From: Planctomycetota bacterium
GTDB lineage: Bacteria > Planctomycetota > Phycisphaerae > UBA1845 > UTPLA1
Direction of reading: 5' to 3'
Assembly: GCA_016235815.1 (NCBI GenBank)
Contig: JACRIM010000034.1
Location: 87,535-151,534, forward strand
DNA length: 64,000 nt
How positions within the stretch are numbered: the first letter of the stretch is position 1; each line of letters starts with the position of its first letter. This document shows positions 53,983 through 61,165 of this stretch, piece by piece. Under the pieces are notes generated by a model that saw only the letters and a list, made by a program, of their open reading frames with translations, made no database searches and had not been told where the DNA came from. Position numbers and translations under genes: made by a program.

Positions 53983-55321
53983 CGTCGACGCGCCTAGTCG
54001 TGTCGAGTCGGTCGAACCACGCGACAATCGCGACGAGACAAAGCGCGCCCGCGCAGAGTGTGCCTACGGGGACACATTCACGCAGCGCATTCTGTACGCT
54101 TTCGATGGGCCCTCCCCATACCCATACCATGTTTGCGGCAACACAGAGACTCAGGGCAAGCCAAGCCGTCCACCAACGCGCCGATGCACTCGCCGACCAG
54201 GCCCAGAGTGCAATTGCCGGGAAGAGATATCGCTCGTGCATTTGAGTTGAAAGCACGAAGAATCCGAGCGGCAGGATACGCACACCCCATCGTAACGATG
54301 AGTCGTCAAGCCGTGATCGAATAAGTTTAAAAACTACGCACGCCCACAAGAGAAGTAGACAAACAATCCCAATCGTTCGCGCGGGCAGCCCGAAGGCCCA
54401 TGGTTGATCGTCCCGAACATACCATTGACGCAGATCCTCGCTCAGATGAGGTGCGGCCATCGGCGCCGAGAAAAACCACGACGAGAAACCGTTGAGGTGC
54501 GTGAACGGATAGGTCGCGGTCGCACCGGTGTAGGCATTCCATATTCCCTCCCATTGGCGTGAAAATGGCATGAGCATCACGACCATCGGCAGCACTGCGG
54601 AACCGAGTATTCGTACGATTGCCTTTCGGTCGGTTCGCAGGTGTGTCCACGCGGCGGCGGCCCAGTGCGGGGCGAGGATGATTGATTGCGCTTTGAACAG
54701 CAGGGACGCGGTGGCCCAGAACGCCATCCAACCGATGCTTTTCCGACGAATCGCCTCGACACTAAGCACGAGGAAAAGCGTGTGGATGGCATCGACTTGT
54801 CCCCAGATGCAGGAATCGTGCAGGACGGCCGGTGACACGGCATAGAGGCCCGCGACCATCAACGCCGCGGTCGGCCTCAAACGTTCTCGCAACAACACGA
54901 GCAGAATTGCCGCAAGCACCGCGTCAGCCAGCATCGCCGGAACCTTGTGCAGGCGCATCGCGAAGATGGCCGACGTGTCCGGCGACCTGTTCCAGATGGA
55001 CGCCGCCGTGGACTCGGTCAGGCCCGCGCCGGATGGCGCCATGATGCCCTGAAACTCTGCCAGCCCACGAAGAATGAAGACGTAGCCCGGCGGATAATTG
55101 CAAATGAATCGCCCATTCGGCTGTCGTTCATAAACCGACGCAAGGCCGGCGGACTTCGTCAGGTACGCCCAGTGGACAAACTGGGTCTGATCCGCGGGAA
55201 AACCCGGTGTAGAGAGTAGAGGCAGGCGAATTGCAACAGTCGCAAAGAAAACGACCAACGCGATTTGGCGCGGCGGCATGGGCCGACGGACTTCAATTTT
55301 CGGTGGCCGTGAGGCGCTCAT
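53969..55321 (-). CDS. GT-C family membrane glycosyltransferase (mannosyltransferase-like)
   Basis: 450 residues, ten or so membrane helices. Motifs: acidic loop GFPADQTQFVHW, NYPPGYVF, the CIWGQVDAIHTLFLVL motif and LLFKAQSIILAP. GQVDA plus (F)KxQ is characteristic of the PIG-M/DUF2029-like GT-C group that uses polyprenyl-phosphate sugars. Donor and acceptor unknown. The start at 55321 has no clear Shine-Dalgarno; a longer frame reaches 55477. The 3' end overlaps the LysM gene by 14 nt in convergent fashion. Confidence 0.85.
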   Translation of the reverse strand: MSASRPPKIEVRRPMPPRQIALVVFFATVAIRLPLLSTPGFPADQTQFVHWAYLTKSAGLASVYERQPNGRFICNYPPGYVFILRGLAEFQGIMAPSGAGLTESTAASIWNRSPDTSAIFAMRLHKVPAMLADAVLAAILLVLLRERLRPTAALMVAGLYAVSPAVLHDSCIWGQVDAIHTLFLVLSVEAIRRKSIGWMAFWATASLLFKAQSIILAPHWAAAAWTHLRTDRKAIVRILGSAVLPMVVMLMPFSRQWEGIWNAYTGATATYPFTHLNGFSSWFFSAPMAAPHLSEDLRQWYVRDDQPWAFGLPARTIGIVCLLLLWACVVFKLIRSRLDDSSLRWGVRILPLGFFVLSTQMHERYLFPAIALWAWSASASARWWTAWLALSLCVAANMVWVWGGPIESVQNALRECVPVGTLCAGALCLVAIVAWFDRLDTTRRVDATAI

Positions 55322-55421
55322 GAGTGACAAGCGTAGCCGATTGGAGCGGCGCTCGTCACCCTTCATGACCTGCGGGCGTGATCCTAAAGGTGTCTGGGAT
55401 CGTAAGTTGCGGTGATTTTGC

Positions 55422-55449
55422 TTGCCTTTCAGGGCGAATTCCATACAAT
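55422..55449 (+). promoter_or_regulatory. Sigma-70-type promoter for the His-rich membrane peptide
   Basis: TTGCCT (55422-55427), 16-nt spacer, TACAAT (55444-55449, 5/6). The ATG at 55458 begins eight nt after the -10, so the predicted mRNA would start at or just before the codon. Confidence 0.6.
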
Positions 55450-55457
55450 GGTGGCGT

Positions 55458-55772
55458 ATGCGTTGCAATCCCCACAAGCAATCACCAACCGCGCTTCAGC
55501 GAGCGAAGCTCCTCTTGATCGCGGTGGCGTTTCTTGCGGTGGCCAGTGGCGGGGCGAATCTGCTACACGTCCACCACGATGACGGCGACCATTCCCACCC
55601 CTGTCAGGTTTGTTACCTGGTCACGATGGCGACGGTCGCGCTGGCCCTCGTCCTTGTCTATCTCTTCTTTATTGCCGAGAAGGCCCACGGCGAACACCCC
55701 GCGATCATGGCGGTGGTTCGCTCGACGGATCGCCTTACCGCTTCGGCCCCCCGCGCTCCTCCGCGCCCCTGA
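55458..55772 (+). CDS. Small membrane protein with His/Asp/Cys metal-like motif
   Basis: 104 residues. Helix one (about 18-35), then LLHVHHDDGDHSHPCQVC, which packs five His, four Asp and two Cys into 18 residues, then helix two (VTMATVALALVLVYLFFIA) and HGEHP. The tail is disordered. The H-x-H-H...C-x-x-C pattern resembles DUF2946-type metal-linked proteins, though I cannot confirm the family. Periplasmic metal binding is inferred. The gene lacks a Shine-Dalgarno and has a promoter abutting the start. Confidence 0.7.
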   Translation: MRCNPHKQSPTALQRAKLLLIAVAFLAVASGGANLLHVHHDDGDHSHPCQVCYLVTMATVALALVLVYLFFIAEKAHGEHPAIMAVVRSTDRLTASAPRAPPRP

Positions 55773-55938
55773 GTTTCTTCGATTTTCCACAATTGCATTG
55801 ACCGGTTCCTGCACGGCGGTGCTGCGCCCGTTCGATCGTGCGCAGTCCTTCGCCGGATGAGCCGGGTGACGTACAAAACAATCTAAAAACGTCGTGCCGG
55901 AGTTTCCGGCGCGCCTAAATACTCATGGGTGAATTGTA

Positions 55939-56646
55939 ATGAAGCGACGCGGATTTACGCTGATTGAGCTGCTGGTCGTGATTGCGATCATGTCCCTGCT
56001 CATCAGTATTTTGTTACCCGCCTTGGCGCGGTCTCGGCAACTGGGGCGGTCCACCGCATGCAAGGCGAATCTTCGCAGCCTGATCCAGGGGGCGCTGATG
56101 TACGCGGACAACAACGACGGCCGGCTACCAAGCATCGGGCTAGGTTACGGAGAGGATCAGGACACATCGGTGTCCTGGCTGACGGTGATGATCCGGGAAA
56201 CCGGGAACAGCCAGGTCACTCATTGTCCCTCGGACACCAGTCCCCACTGGATTCAGCCGATTCCGGAGTTGAATCGTGTACGGACGAATAGTTATGGAGG
56301 GCAGGCCTACTTGACTGGTGAGGTGGAGGGGAAGGAAGAATTTAACATTTTGACTCGCATTCCTCGCCCGTCGGCGACCATTGTGTGGGTGGAGATAGCC
56401 GAAGTCGGTCCCTACGCCGGCGTCGACCATGTCGATCCTTCAGACTGGCTTCCCAACTTGAAAGAAAACGCGGCGAATCAGGTGTTCGTCACCCGTCATC
56501 TCGGCAAGGCCAATTATGGAATGGCGGATGGGCACGTCGAGGCGATGACCTTTGAGGAGACGTGTGACTTGGATATGGCTCAGAGCCAGATTCCGGAAAA
56601 TCTTATTTGGCGGCACAACAAATATGATCCGGCGATCGGTTGGTGA
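55939..56646 (+). CDS. Prepilin-like pseudopilin (H-X9-DG type)
   Basis: 235 residues. N-terminus [28 protein letters not shown] (given in two pieces: [12 protein letters not shown] and [15 protein letters not shown]) is a type IV prepilin signal with the Glu at +5. The C-terminus has [16 protein letters not shown], where His-X9-Asp-Gly gives the planctomycete pseudopilin hallmark. Middle: SYGGQAYL and Cys pair HCPSD. Likely processed by a prepilin peptidase and part of a type II-like secretion or pilus system; none of those genes are nearby. Confidence 0.95.
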   Translation: MKRRGFTLIELLVVIAIMSLLISILLPALARSRQLGRSTACKANLRSLIQGALMYADNNDGRLPSIGLGYGEDQDTSVSWLTVMIRETGNSQVTHCPSDTSPHWIQPIPELNRVRTNSYGGQAYLTGEVEGKEEFNILTRIPRPSATIVWVEIAEVGPYAGVDHVDPSDWLPNLKENAANQVFVTRHLGKANYGMADGHVEAMTFEETCDLDMAQSQIPENLIWRHNKYDPAIGW

Positions 56647-56674
56647 CGTAACCACTCCGATGCCGCCCGAGTGT

Positions 56675-57097
56675 TTATTCGCCGATGATCTTCACCAATA
56701 CGCGCTTCTTTCGCCTGCCGTCGAATTCGCCGTAGAAGATCTGCTCCCACGGACCGAAGTCCAGCGCGCCGTTCGTCACGGCGACGACGACCTCGCGGCC
56801 CATGATGGTGCGCTTCAGGTGGGCGTCGGCGTTGTCTTCGCCCGTGTCGTTGTGCCGGTATTGATTCACCGGTTCGTGTGGCGCGAGTCCCTCCAGCCAT
56901 CGCTCGAAGTCGGCGTGGAGGCCGCGCTCGTCATCGTTGATAAAGACGCTGGCGGAGATGTGCATCGCGTTCACCAGGCACAGCCCCTCGCGAATGCCGC
57001 TCTCCGCAAGGGCGGCCTCGACCTGCGGCGTGATGTTGACGTATCCGCAACGCGTCTTGAGTTCGAACCAGAGTTCCTTGCGATGGCTTTTCATCAT
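56675..57097 (-). CDS. YjbQ/UPF0047 family protein
   Basis: 140 residues, a whole UPF0047 domain. Evidence: [64 protein letters not shown] and [13 protein letters not shown]. YjbQ homologues have been reported with thiamine-phosphate synthase-like activity as a side reaction; the real role is uncertain. Two adjacent ATGs (57097 and 57094) are possible starts. Gene lies between the pseudopilin (opposite strand) and the CNNM-type transporter on the same strand. Confidence 0.93.
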   Translation of the reverse strand: MMKSHRKELWFELKTRCGYVNITPQVEAALAESGIREGLCLVNAMHISASVFINDDERGLHADFERWLEGLAPHEPVNQYRHNDTGEDNADAHLKRTIMGREVVVAVTNGALDFGPWEQIFYGEFDGRRKKRVLVKIIGE

Positions 57098-57127
57098 TGC
57101 TGCCCGGATGCCCTTTTCCCTTCCACG

Positions 57128-58627
57128 TCAACCCGTCACGGCCGGATCGGCGGCGGTGATGATTTCAATGACACCTTCCGGCGACTCGGCGCGTGTCAGC
57201 CGTTCGCGAACAAATTCGCTTAGTGCCAGGCTGGCTAGTTGACCGAGACAAAAGACCTGTAGATTCGGTTGCTCCAGCGGCGTCACCAGAAGGAAGATCA
57301 GTCGCACCGGCTCGGCTGACCGAGGACTGAAAACAATGCCCTCGGCGGATCGACCAAATACCAGGATCGGGCTTTTCAGCCCGGGGACGCGGGCGTGCGG
57401 CGTTGCAACGCCGTGGCCAAGATCGGTGGGAACATCGGCTTCACGGGCGATCGCCAGCTTCGATACGTCGACGCCCTCGGGAAGGTTGGACGCCGGAATC
57501 GCCGCCGCTAATGCGAGTATCGCTTCGTGAGGCGTTTGCGCCGGGATATCCAGCAGGATTCCGCCGGCCATGAGCGCATCTTTTAGAAAGACTTTCGGCA
57601 GTCTCGGATACTCATCTTCGATACGCCCGACGATTTCTTCCAGAATATCTTCCAGCGAGATCAAGCCGACGGGTTTGCCCTGGTCCATGACCACGGCCGT
57701 GTTGGCACCTTCGCGTTGAAGCTGAAGCATGGTTGCCTCAAGATTGTCACGCGGCTGCACGACGCGGATCGGTCGAATGTGGCGCGTCCAGTCGCCGCTC
57801 GTCGGATCGATCAGGTCCTTGGCGAGCAGATACCCCACGGGCCTTGAATTCACCGGGTCGATGACCGGCCATCTCGAAAATCGATGGATTGCGATACGAC
57901 TCAGCACTTCGTCGCGCGTGGCTGTCCGCGGCAGGTGCTGCACCCGGCTCCAGGGGAGCATCACATCGCGTACTTTCTGCCGCCCGAGGTCGAAGATGTT
58001 TTCCAGCACAAGGAGCCGATTGAGCGAAATCTCACCGCTGGCCGGCACTGTGGACAGCAACATTCGAAGTTCCTGCTCTGAGTGAGCGACATCGGTATGT
58101 TCAGCCTCCAGCCCCATGATGCCGAGCAGCCAGTTCGAGGCGCCGTTCAGGATTCGCATTGGAATGTAAAAGATGAAGTATGCCAGGCGCATGGGGTACG
58201 CGATGGCCAATGTACTTTGATCGGGTCGGCGAATGGCGAGACTCTTCGGCGCCAACTCACCGATCAGGATGTGAAGAAACGTCACAATGCTGAACGCCCC
58301 GACCACGGAAAGCGAGTGGCTCGTCGTCGGATTCCACCAGCCGGGGAGGCCGACGACTGATTCGACCAATCCTGCGAAGGCCGGCTCGCCGATCCAGCCC
58401 AGCCCGAGGCTGGCGACGGTGATGCCGAGCTGCGTCGCCGAGAGATAACTGTCGAGGTGCGCCACCATTTCCTTGGCGACGGCGGCCCGGCGATTGCCGG
58501 CGCGGGCCAGCTCTTCAATGCGCGTCGCACGAACCTTGACGAGGGCGAACTCCGCGAGCACGAAGAACCCATTGAGCAGGATCAGGACGACGGATGCTCC
58601 CAGATAGACGAGCGTCATCCAGCTCAT
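57128..58627 (-). CDS. CNNM/CorC-type transporter fused to a PTS EIIA-like domain
   Basis: 499 residues in three parts. (1) DUF21 membrane domain, about 1-200 (LNGFFVLAEFALVKVRATRIEEL, TFLHILIGELAPKSLAI). (2) Two CBS domains, about 205-325 (VRDVMLPWSRVQHLP, RWPVIDPVNSRPVGYLLAKDLI, AVVMDQGKPVGLISLEDILEE). (3) A C-terminal domain about 345-495 similar to PTS EIIA type 2, with GVATPHARVPG where His is the phosphorylated residue in true EIIA. Usual CorC proteins end in a TerC/HlyC domain, so this is a swap. DUF21 proteins move Mg2+/Co2+ or act in ion efflux. ATG with AGGA eight nt upstream. Confidence 0.93.
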   Translation of the reverse strand: MSWMTLVYLGASVVLILLNGFFVLAEFALVKVRATRIEELARAGNRRAAVAKEMVAHLDSYLSATQLGITVASLGLGWIGEPAFAGLVESVVGLPGWWNPTTSHSLSVVGAFSIVTFLHILIGELAPKSLAIRRPDQSTLAIAYPMRLAYFIFYIPMRILNGASNWLLGIMGLEAEHTDVAHSEQELRMLLSTVPASGEISLNRLLVLENIFDLGRQKVRDVMLPWSRVQHLPRTATRDEVLSRIAIHRFSRWPVIDPVNSRPVGYLLAKDLIDPTSGDWTRHIRPIRVVQPRDNLEATMLQLQREGANTAVVMDQGKPVGLISLEDILEEIVGRIEDEYPRLPKVFLKDALMAGGILLDIPAQTPHEAILALAAAIPASNLPEGVDVSKLAIAREADVPTDLGHGVATPHARVPGLKSPILVFGRSAEGIVFSPRSAEPVRLIFLLVTPLEQPNLQVFCLGQLASLALSEFVRERLTRAESPEGVIEIITAADPAVTG

Positions 58628-58765
58628 GAGTGGTTCCTCGCGACGACGCCAGCCGCCGCGACGCCGCGGTGATATCTGGCCGTCGAGTCGATTCTACAGA
58701 CAGTGCGTCGCCCCTGTCGAACACGGGTCTTTGACGTATCATCGCCATCGGAGACCGACCCTCGC

Positions 58766-59701
58766 GTGTTCACCGCTGTTGACTATATCTCGCTCGTATT
58801 GCTTGGTCTGCTGGCCGGGGCGAGCGGCGGGCTGCTTGGCATTGGCGGCTCGACGGTGATGATCCCCGGCATGGTCGTGCTGTTCGGCGCAGCGCAGCAG
58901 CATCTGTACCAGGCCGCGGCGATGATCGTCAATTTCTTTGTCGTCGCGCCGGCCGTTCTGCAGCATGGCCGAGTGCGGGCGACGCTTCGACCGATCACCC
59001 GATGGACCGTTCCGAGTTCGATCGCCGGCGCGTTGGGCGGCGTCGCACTGAGCGAGCAACGCCTGTTCGCCGGCGCGGGGCAGGGATATTTGCAGATCGC
59101 GTTCGCCGTGTTTCTGGCGTATGCCGTTTCGTACAACCTGGTCCGGCTCCGCCGCAAGCAACGACTGCCCGCCATGAACGAAGCGGACGCAGCGAAAATC
59201 GCCCCGTGGAAGGTGATTGCCATCGTCGGGCTGCCCGCCGGTCTGGCGGGTGGGCTGCTCGGCGTCGGCGGTGGGTTGGTGGCCGTGCCGGCGCAGCAGG
59301 TGTTTCTCTCGGTGCCGCTGACCAATGCGATCGCCAATTCTGCCTCGACAATACTCTGGTCCAGCGTTGTTGGCGCCGTGGTGAAGAATGCGAATCTGGG
59401 CGGGCATGGATTCACCATCGGCCAATCCTGCCTGATCGCCGCCTGCTTGATCCCGTCGGCCATGCTCGGCTCGTGGTTTACGTCGGCCAAGGTGCACCGG
59501 TGGCCTGTGGGCGTGGTGCGATGGGCGTTTGTGCTGCTGATGGTGTATTGCGGCGTGCAGATCTTCCGCGCGGGGCTGCAACAAGTGCGCCCGGTGGCGG
59601 ATGATGGCGAGGGCGCTTCGACGTCGATACACTTTGAGCCGAATTGGAAGCCGCCGACTTGGCGGCGGGTGAATAAAATCTCGCAGGCACGATGTGCGTG
59701 A
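58766..59701 (+). CDS. TauE/SafE-family membrane transporter
   Basis: 311 residues, about eight membrane helices. Two half repeats show the family GG motifs: LLAGASGGLLGIGGSTVMIPG and GLPAGLAGGLLGVGGGLVAVP. TauE/SafE proteins export sulfite, sulfonates or other organic anions. GTG at 58766 is chosen because the helix starts there and an earlier GTG (58703) adds a basic, unlikely leader; the Shine-Dalgarno is weak in both. Divergent from the CNNM gene. A Cys/Met-rich lipoprotein gene follows after 39 nt and is probably co-transcribed, hinting at a link between sulfur compounds and metal. Confidence 0.88.
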   Translation: MFTAVDYISLVLLGLLAGASGGLLGIGGSTVMIPGMVVLFGAAQQHLYQAAAMIVNFFVVAPAVLQHGRVRATLRPITRWTVPSSIAGALGGVALSEQRLFAGAGQGYLQIAFAVFLAYAVSYNLVRLRRKQRLPAMNEADAAKIAPWKVIAIVGLPAGLAGGLLGVGGGLVAVPAQQVFLSVPLTNAIANSASTILWSSVVGAVVKNANLGGHGFTIGQSCLIAACLIPSAMLGSWFTSAKVHRWPVGVVRWAFVLLMVYCGVQIFRAGLQQVRPVADDGEGASTSIHFEPNWKPPTWRRVNKISQARCA

Positions 59702-59740
59702 CATCGCGTGGTGCGAGTTGAGAATGCCAGGGAGATGAAC

Positions 59741-60109
59741 ATGCGACGTTTGATGTTGTGTACCACGGTCCTCTTTGCAATGGCCTTCGTGATGACGGGC
59801 TGCGAAGGGGCGGGCAAGAACTGCATGAGCTGTTGCTCGGACAAGGCAATGAAGTGCAAGGGCTGTGGCGCGGAGATGAAGTGCGCCGACATGATGGCGA
59901 AGTGCAGCGGCTGCGGCAAGATGATGAAGTGCGGTGAGATGACGATGACCTGCGCCTGCGGCAAGAGCATGAAGTGCTGCGACGCGAAGGACGCCAAGGA
60001 CGGCAAGTGCGCCTGTGGCAAGCCGATGAAGTGCGAAATGAAGTGCGCCTGCGGCAAGGATATGACCTGCACGGGCATGTGCGAGAAATGCGCAATGGCG
60101 AAGAAGTAG
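59741..60109 (+). CDS. Cys/Met-rich metal-binding-type lipoprotein
   Basis: 122 residues. Lipoprotein signal (lipobox VMTGC; Cys21 acylated). The 102-residue mature chain has 22 Cys and 15 Met and almost no hydrophobic core. It is built from short repeats CxxCGxxMKC: CKGCGAEMKC, CSGCGKMMKC, CACGKSMKC, CACGKPMKC and CACGKDMTC. Such density of soft ligands predicts binding of Cu(I), Zn or similar metals at the membrane face. The start has GGGAG six nt upstream. No known family recognised. A strong terminator follows the stop. Confidence 0.82.
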   Translation: MRRLMLCTTVLFAMAFVMTGCEGAGKNCMSCCSDKAMKCKGCGAEMKCADMMAKCSGCGKMMKCGEMTMTCACGKSMKCCDAKDAKDGKCACGKPMKCEMKCACGKDMTCTGMCEKCAMAKK

Positions 60110-60148
60110 CGCGGCGCGATTTCTGAAACACAGTGTGGATGTGAAGCG

Positions 60149-60180
60149 ACCCCCGTCGATGGCCTCGGCGGGGGTTGTTT
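60149..60180 (+). terminator. Intrinsic terminator of the TauE/Cys-rich lipoprotein unit
   Basis: ACCCCCG (60149-60155) pairs with CGGGGGT (60169-60175); the 13-nt loop can form a small inner CGA/TCG stem. It is followed by TGTTTGTTT. Located about 40 nt after the lipoprotein stop. Confidence 0.75.
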
Positions 60181-60192
60181 GTTTCTGGAAGG

Positions 60193-60228
60193 CCAGGGGG
60201 AACAGGGACCAGGGAACGGGGAACAGGC
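60193..60228. repeat. Purine-rich short tandem repeat
   Basis: Imperfect units of about 7-8 nt, variants of AGGGAAC/GGGGAAC/AGGGACC, in a row just after the terminator. Intergenic, no coding effect. Confidence 0.5.
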
Positions 60229-60446
60229 AGGATCATGCTGCGCAGCGGAAAAAAAATCTGAGTTGTTACAAAAGGGATTTGGGTAATTAGTCTTTTTATC
60301 TCGATGGCGCGGGCGCCAGGGCAGTTTGGCCAGGTGAGGGCGCGGAATCTCCGGGGTTCTTTCCATACGCTTATCAATCTTGATCACCGTTTCACGTGGT
60401 TGTGACATTGTTGGTAAGTGGTTGTGGGGAGGTGGGTTAGAGAAAA

Positions 60447-60470
60447 GTCGAAACGTCGAAACGTCGAAAT
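60447..60470. repeat. Three tandem octamers GTCGAAAC
   Basis: Two perfect copies of GTCGAAAC and one GTCGAAAT, end to end. No inverted symmetry, so not an obvious operator; probably a small slippage repeat. Confidence 0.6.
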
Positions 60471-60541
60471 GAGGGGTCCGAGGGTCTACGCAGGCCATCT
60501 GCGGGACGGAGTTGCTTCGCATCATGGGGATGAGTGAATTG

Positions 60542-60841
60542 CTAATCCGCTAGGAGGCGCGCGACGAATGGGGCGATATCCGGCCCCGTTGTTGAAAGCA
60601 CATCCCACGTCGAACCGTTCCACCGCCAAGTCCAACAGTAAGAGCTGTCGTCATCGAAACCGGCAACGGCAATAAGTTGTTTACCCTGTGTGTCATACAC
60701 GAGCCGCGTCGTCGCGGCTGGATCCGGCGCAACGTCCCGGCGTACCCACTGGAGGCAGGGCTGGGCTTGGGACGGCGTGGCGGCGGTTGTCAATGCGATT
60801 ACCGCTATGGCGAGAATAATCAGTCGGAATCCGCAACGCAT
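60542..60841 (-). CDS. Short secreted kelch-like protein, probable gene remnant
   Basis: 99 residues with a good signal peptide (ends PSQAQ). The mature part has one beta-propeller-like unit: ATTRLVYDTQGKQLIAVAGF and WTWRWNGSTWDVLSTTGP. In planctomycetes these are usually the first of many repeats in long secreted kelch proteins. Here the frame stops after one unit, so it is likely a truncated gene or a minimal paralogue. Start ATG at 60841 has GGGAGG four nt upstream. It lies 80 nt downstream of the structured RNA at 60921-61098, in the same direction. Confidence 0.6.
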   Translation of the reverse strand: MRCGFRLIILAIAVIALTTAATPSQAQPCLQWVRRDVAPDPAATTRLVYDTQGKQLIAVAGFDDDSSYCWTWRWNGSTWDVLSTTGPDIAPFVARLLAD

Positions 60842-60920
60842 AAAGCCTCCCACGCGGAAGGCCTATTGTAACAAATAAGTGGGAATGATTAAAAGGTCGG
60901 GGCCTGGATGAAACTGGCGC

Positions 60921-61098
60921 AAAAAAAAGGCCGGCAGCGAACGCCGCACGGCAACCCTACCGTTCGACGTTGTCGGTGGGCCGATCGCATGGAACGCGAT
61001 GGCTCATACTCGACTCGCACACATGGGTGCTCGTCAGTCGGGTTGCGGGACGCTTCCCCCGAAGGTTCCCGCTTAGCGTTGGGGCGTTCGCTGTCGCC
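60921..61098 (-). ncRNA. Putative structured small RNA, about 178 nt
   Basis: Minus-strand RNA whose 5' end, predicted from the promoter at 61105-61132, is the first base of a closing stem. GACAGCGAACGCC (61095-61083) pairs with GGCGUUCGCUGCC (60945-60933) at 12 of 13 positions, and the stem runs directly into eight U (60928-60921). Nested inside, GCAACCC (61046-61040) pairs with GGGUUGC (60957-60951). Further hairpins: GGGA/UCCC (61070-61067 with 61050-61047) enclosing CCUUC/GGAAG; GACU...AGUC enclosing GCAC/GUGC; and AUCGC/GCGAU. The size is that of 6S RNA, but the shape is multibranched, and I know of no matching family. The whole of 60842-61165 has no supported protein gene. Confidence 0.7.
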
Positions 61099-61104
61099 AA
61101 CTAA

Positions 61105-61132
61105 AACATAGCACAGGAACGAAAATGGGCAA
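61105..61132 (-). promoter_or_regulatory. Promoter-like elements of the 178-nt RNA
   Basis: On the minus strand TTGCCC (61132-61127), 16-nt spacer, TATGTT (61110-61105), each 4/6. Predicted start at about 61098 matches the 5' end of the closing stem. Confidence 0.55.
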
Positions 61133-61165
61133 ATGAAAAATGGAAAAATCAGGCGGCGGCGCGAC

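Larger units (their letters stand above)
60110..60540. other. Intergenic region with terminator and short tandem repeats
   Basis: No gene supported. From left to right: a terminator hairpin (60149-60180), a purine-rich minisatellite (60193-60228), an AT-richer stretch (60250-60300) and three tandem GTCGAAAC units (60447-60470). No clear promoter pair. The tail may hold the end of the kelch-like remnant's transcript. Confidence 0.4.

Noticed and set aside
58783..60525. Long minus-strand frame (580 codons) opposite the TauE gene and the Cys-rich lipoprotein gene
   Set aside because: The plus strand carries the TauE family motifs and a lipoprotein with proper start sites. The minus product is His/Pro/Ser/Gln-rich low complexity, the mirror of the Cys/Met repeats.
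60921..61098. Cobalamin riboswitch as identity of the 178-nt RNA
   Set aside because: It has a CCCGCAAC string reminiscent of that class, but I could not find the B12 box or the GCCACUG element, and the element has its own terminator and no cobalamin gene downstream.
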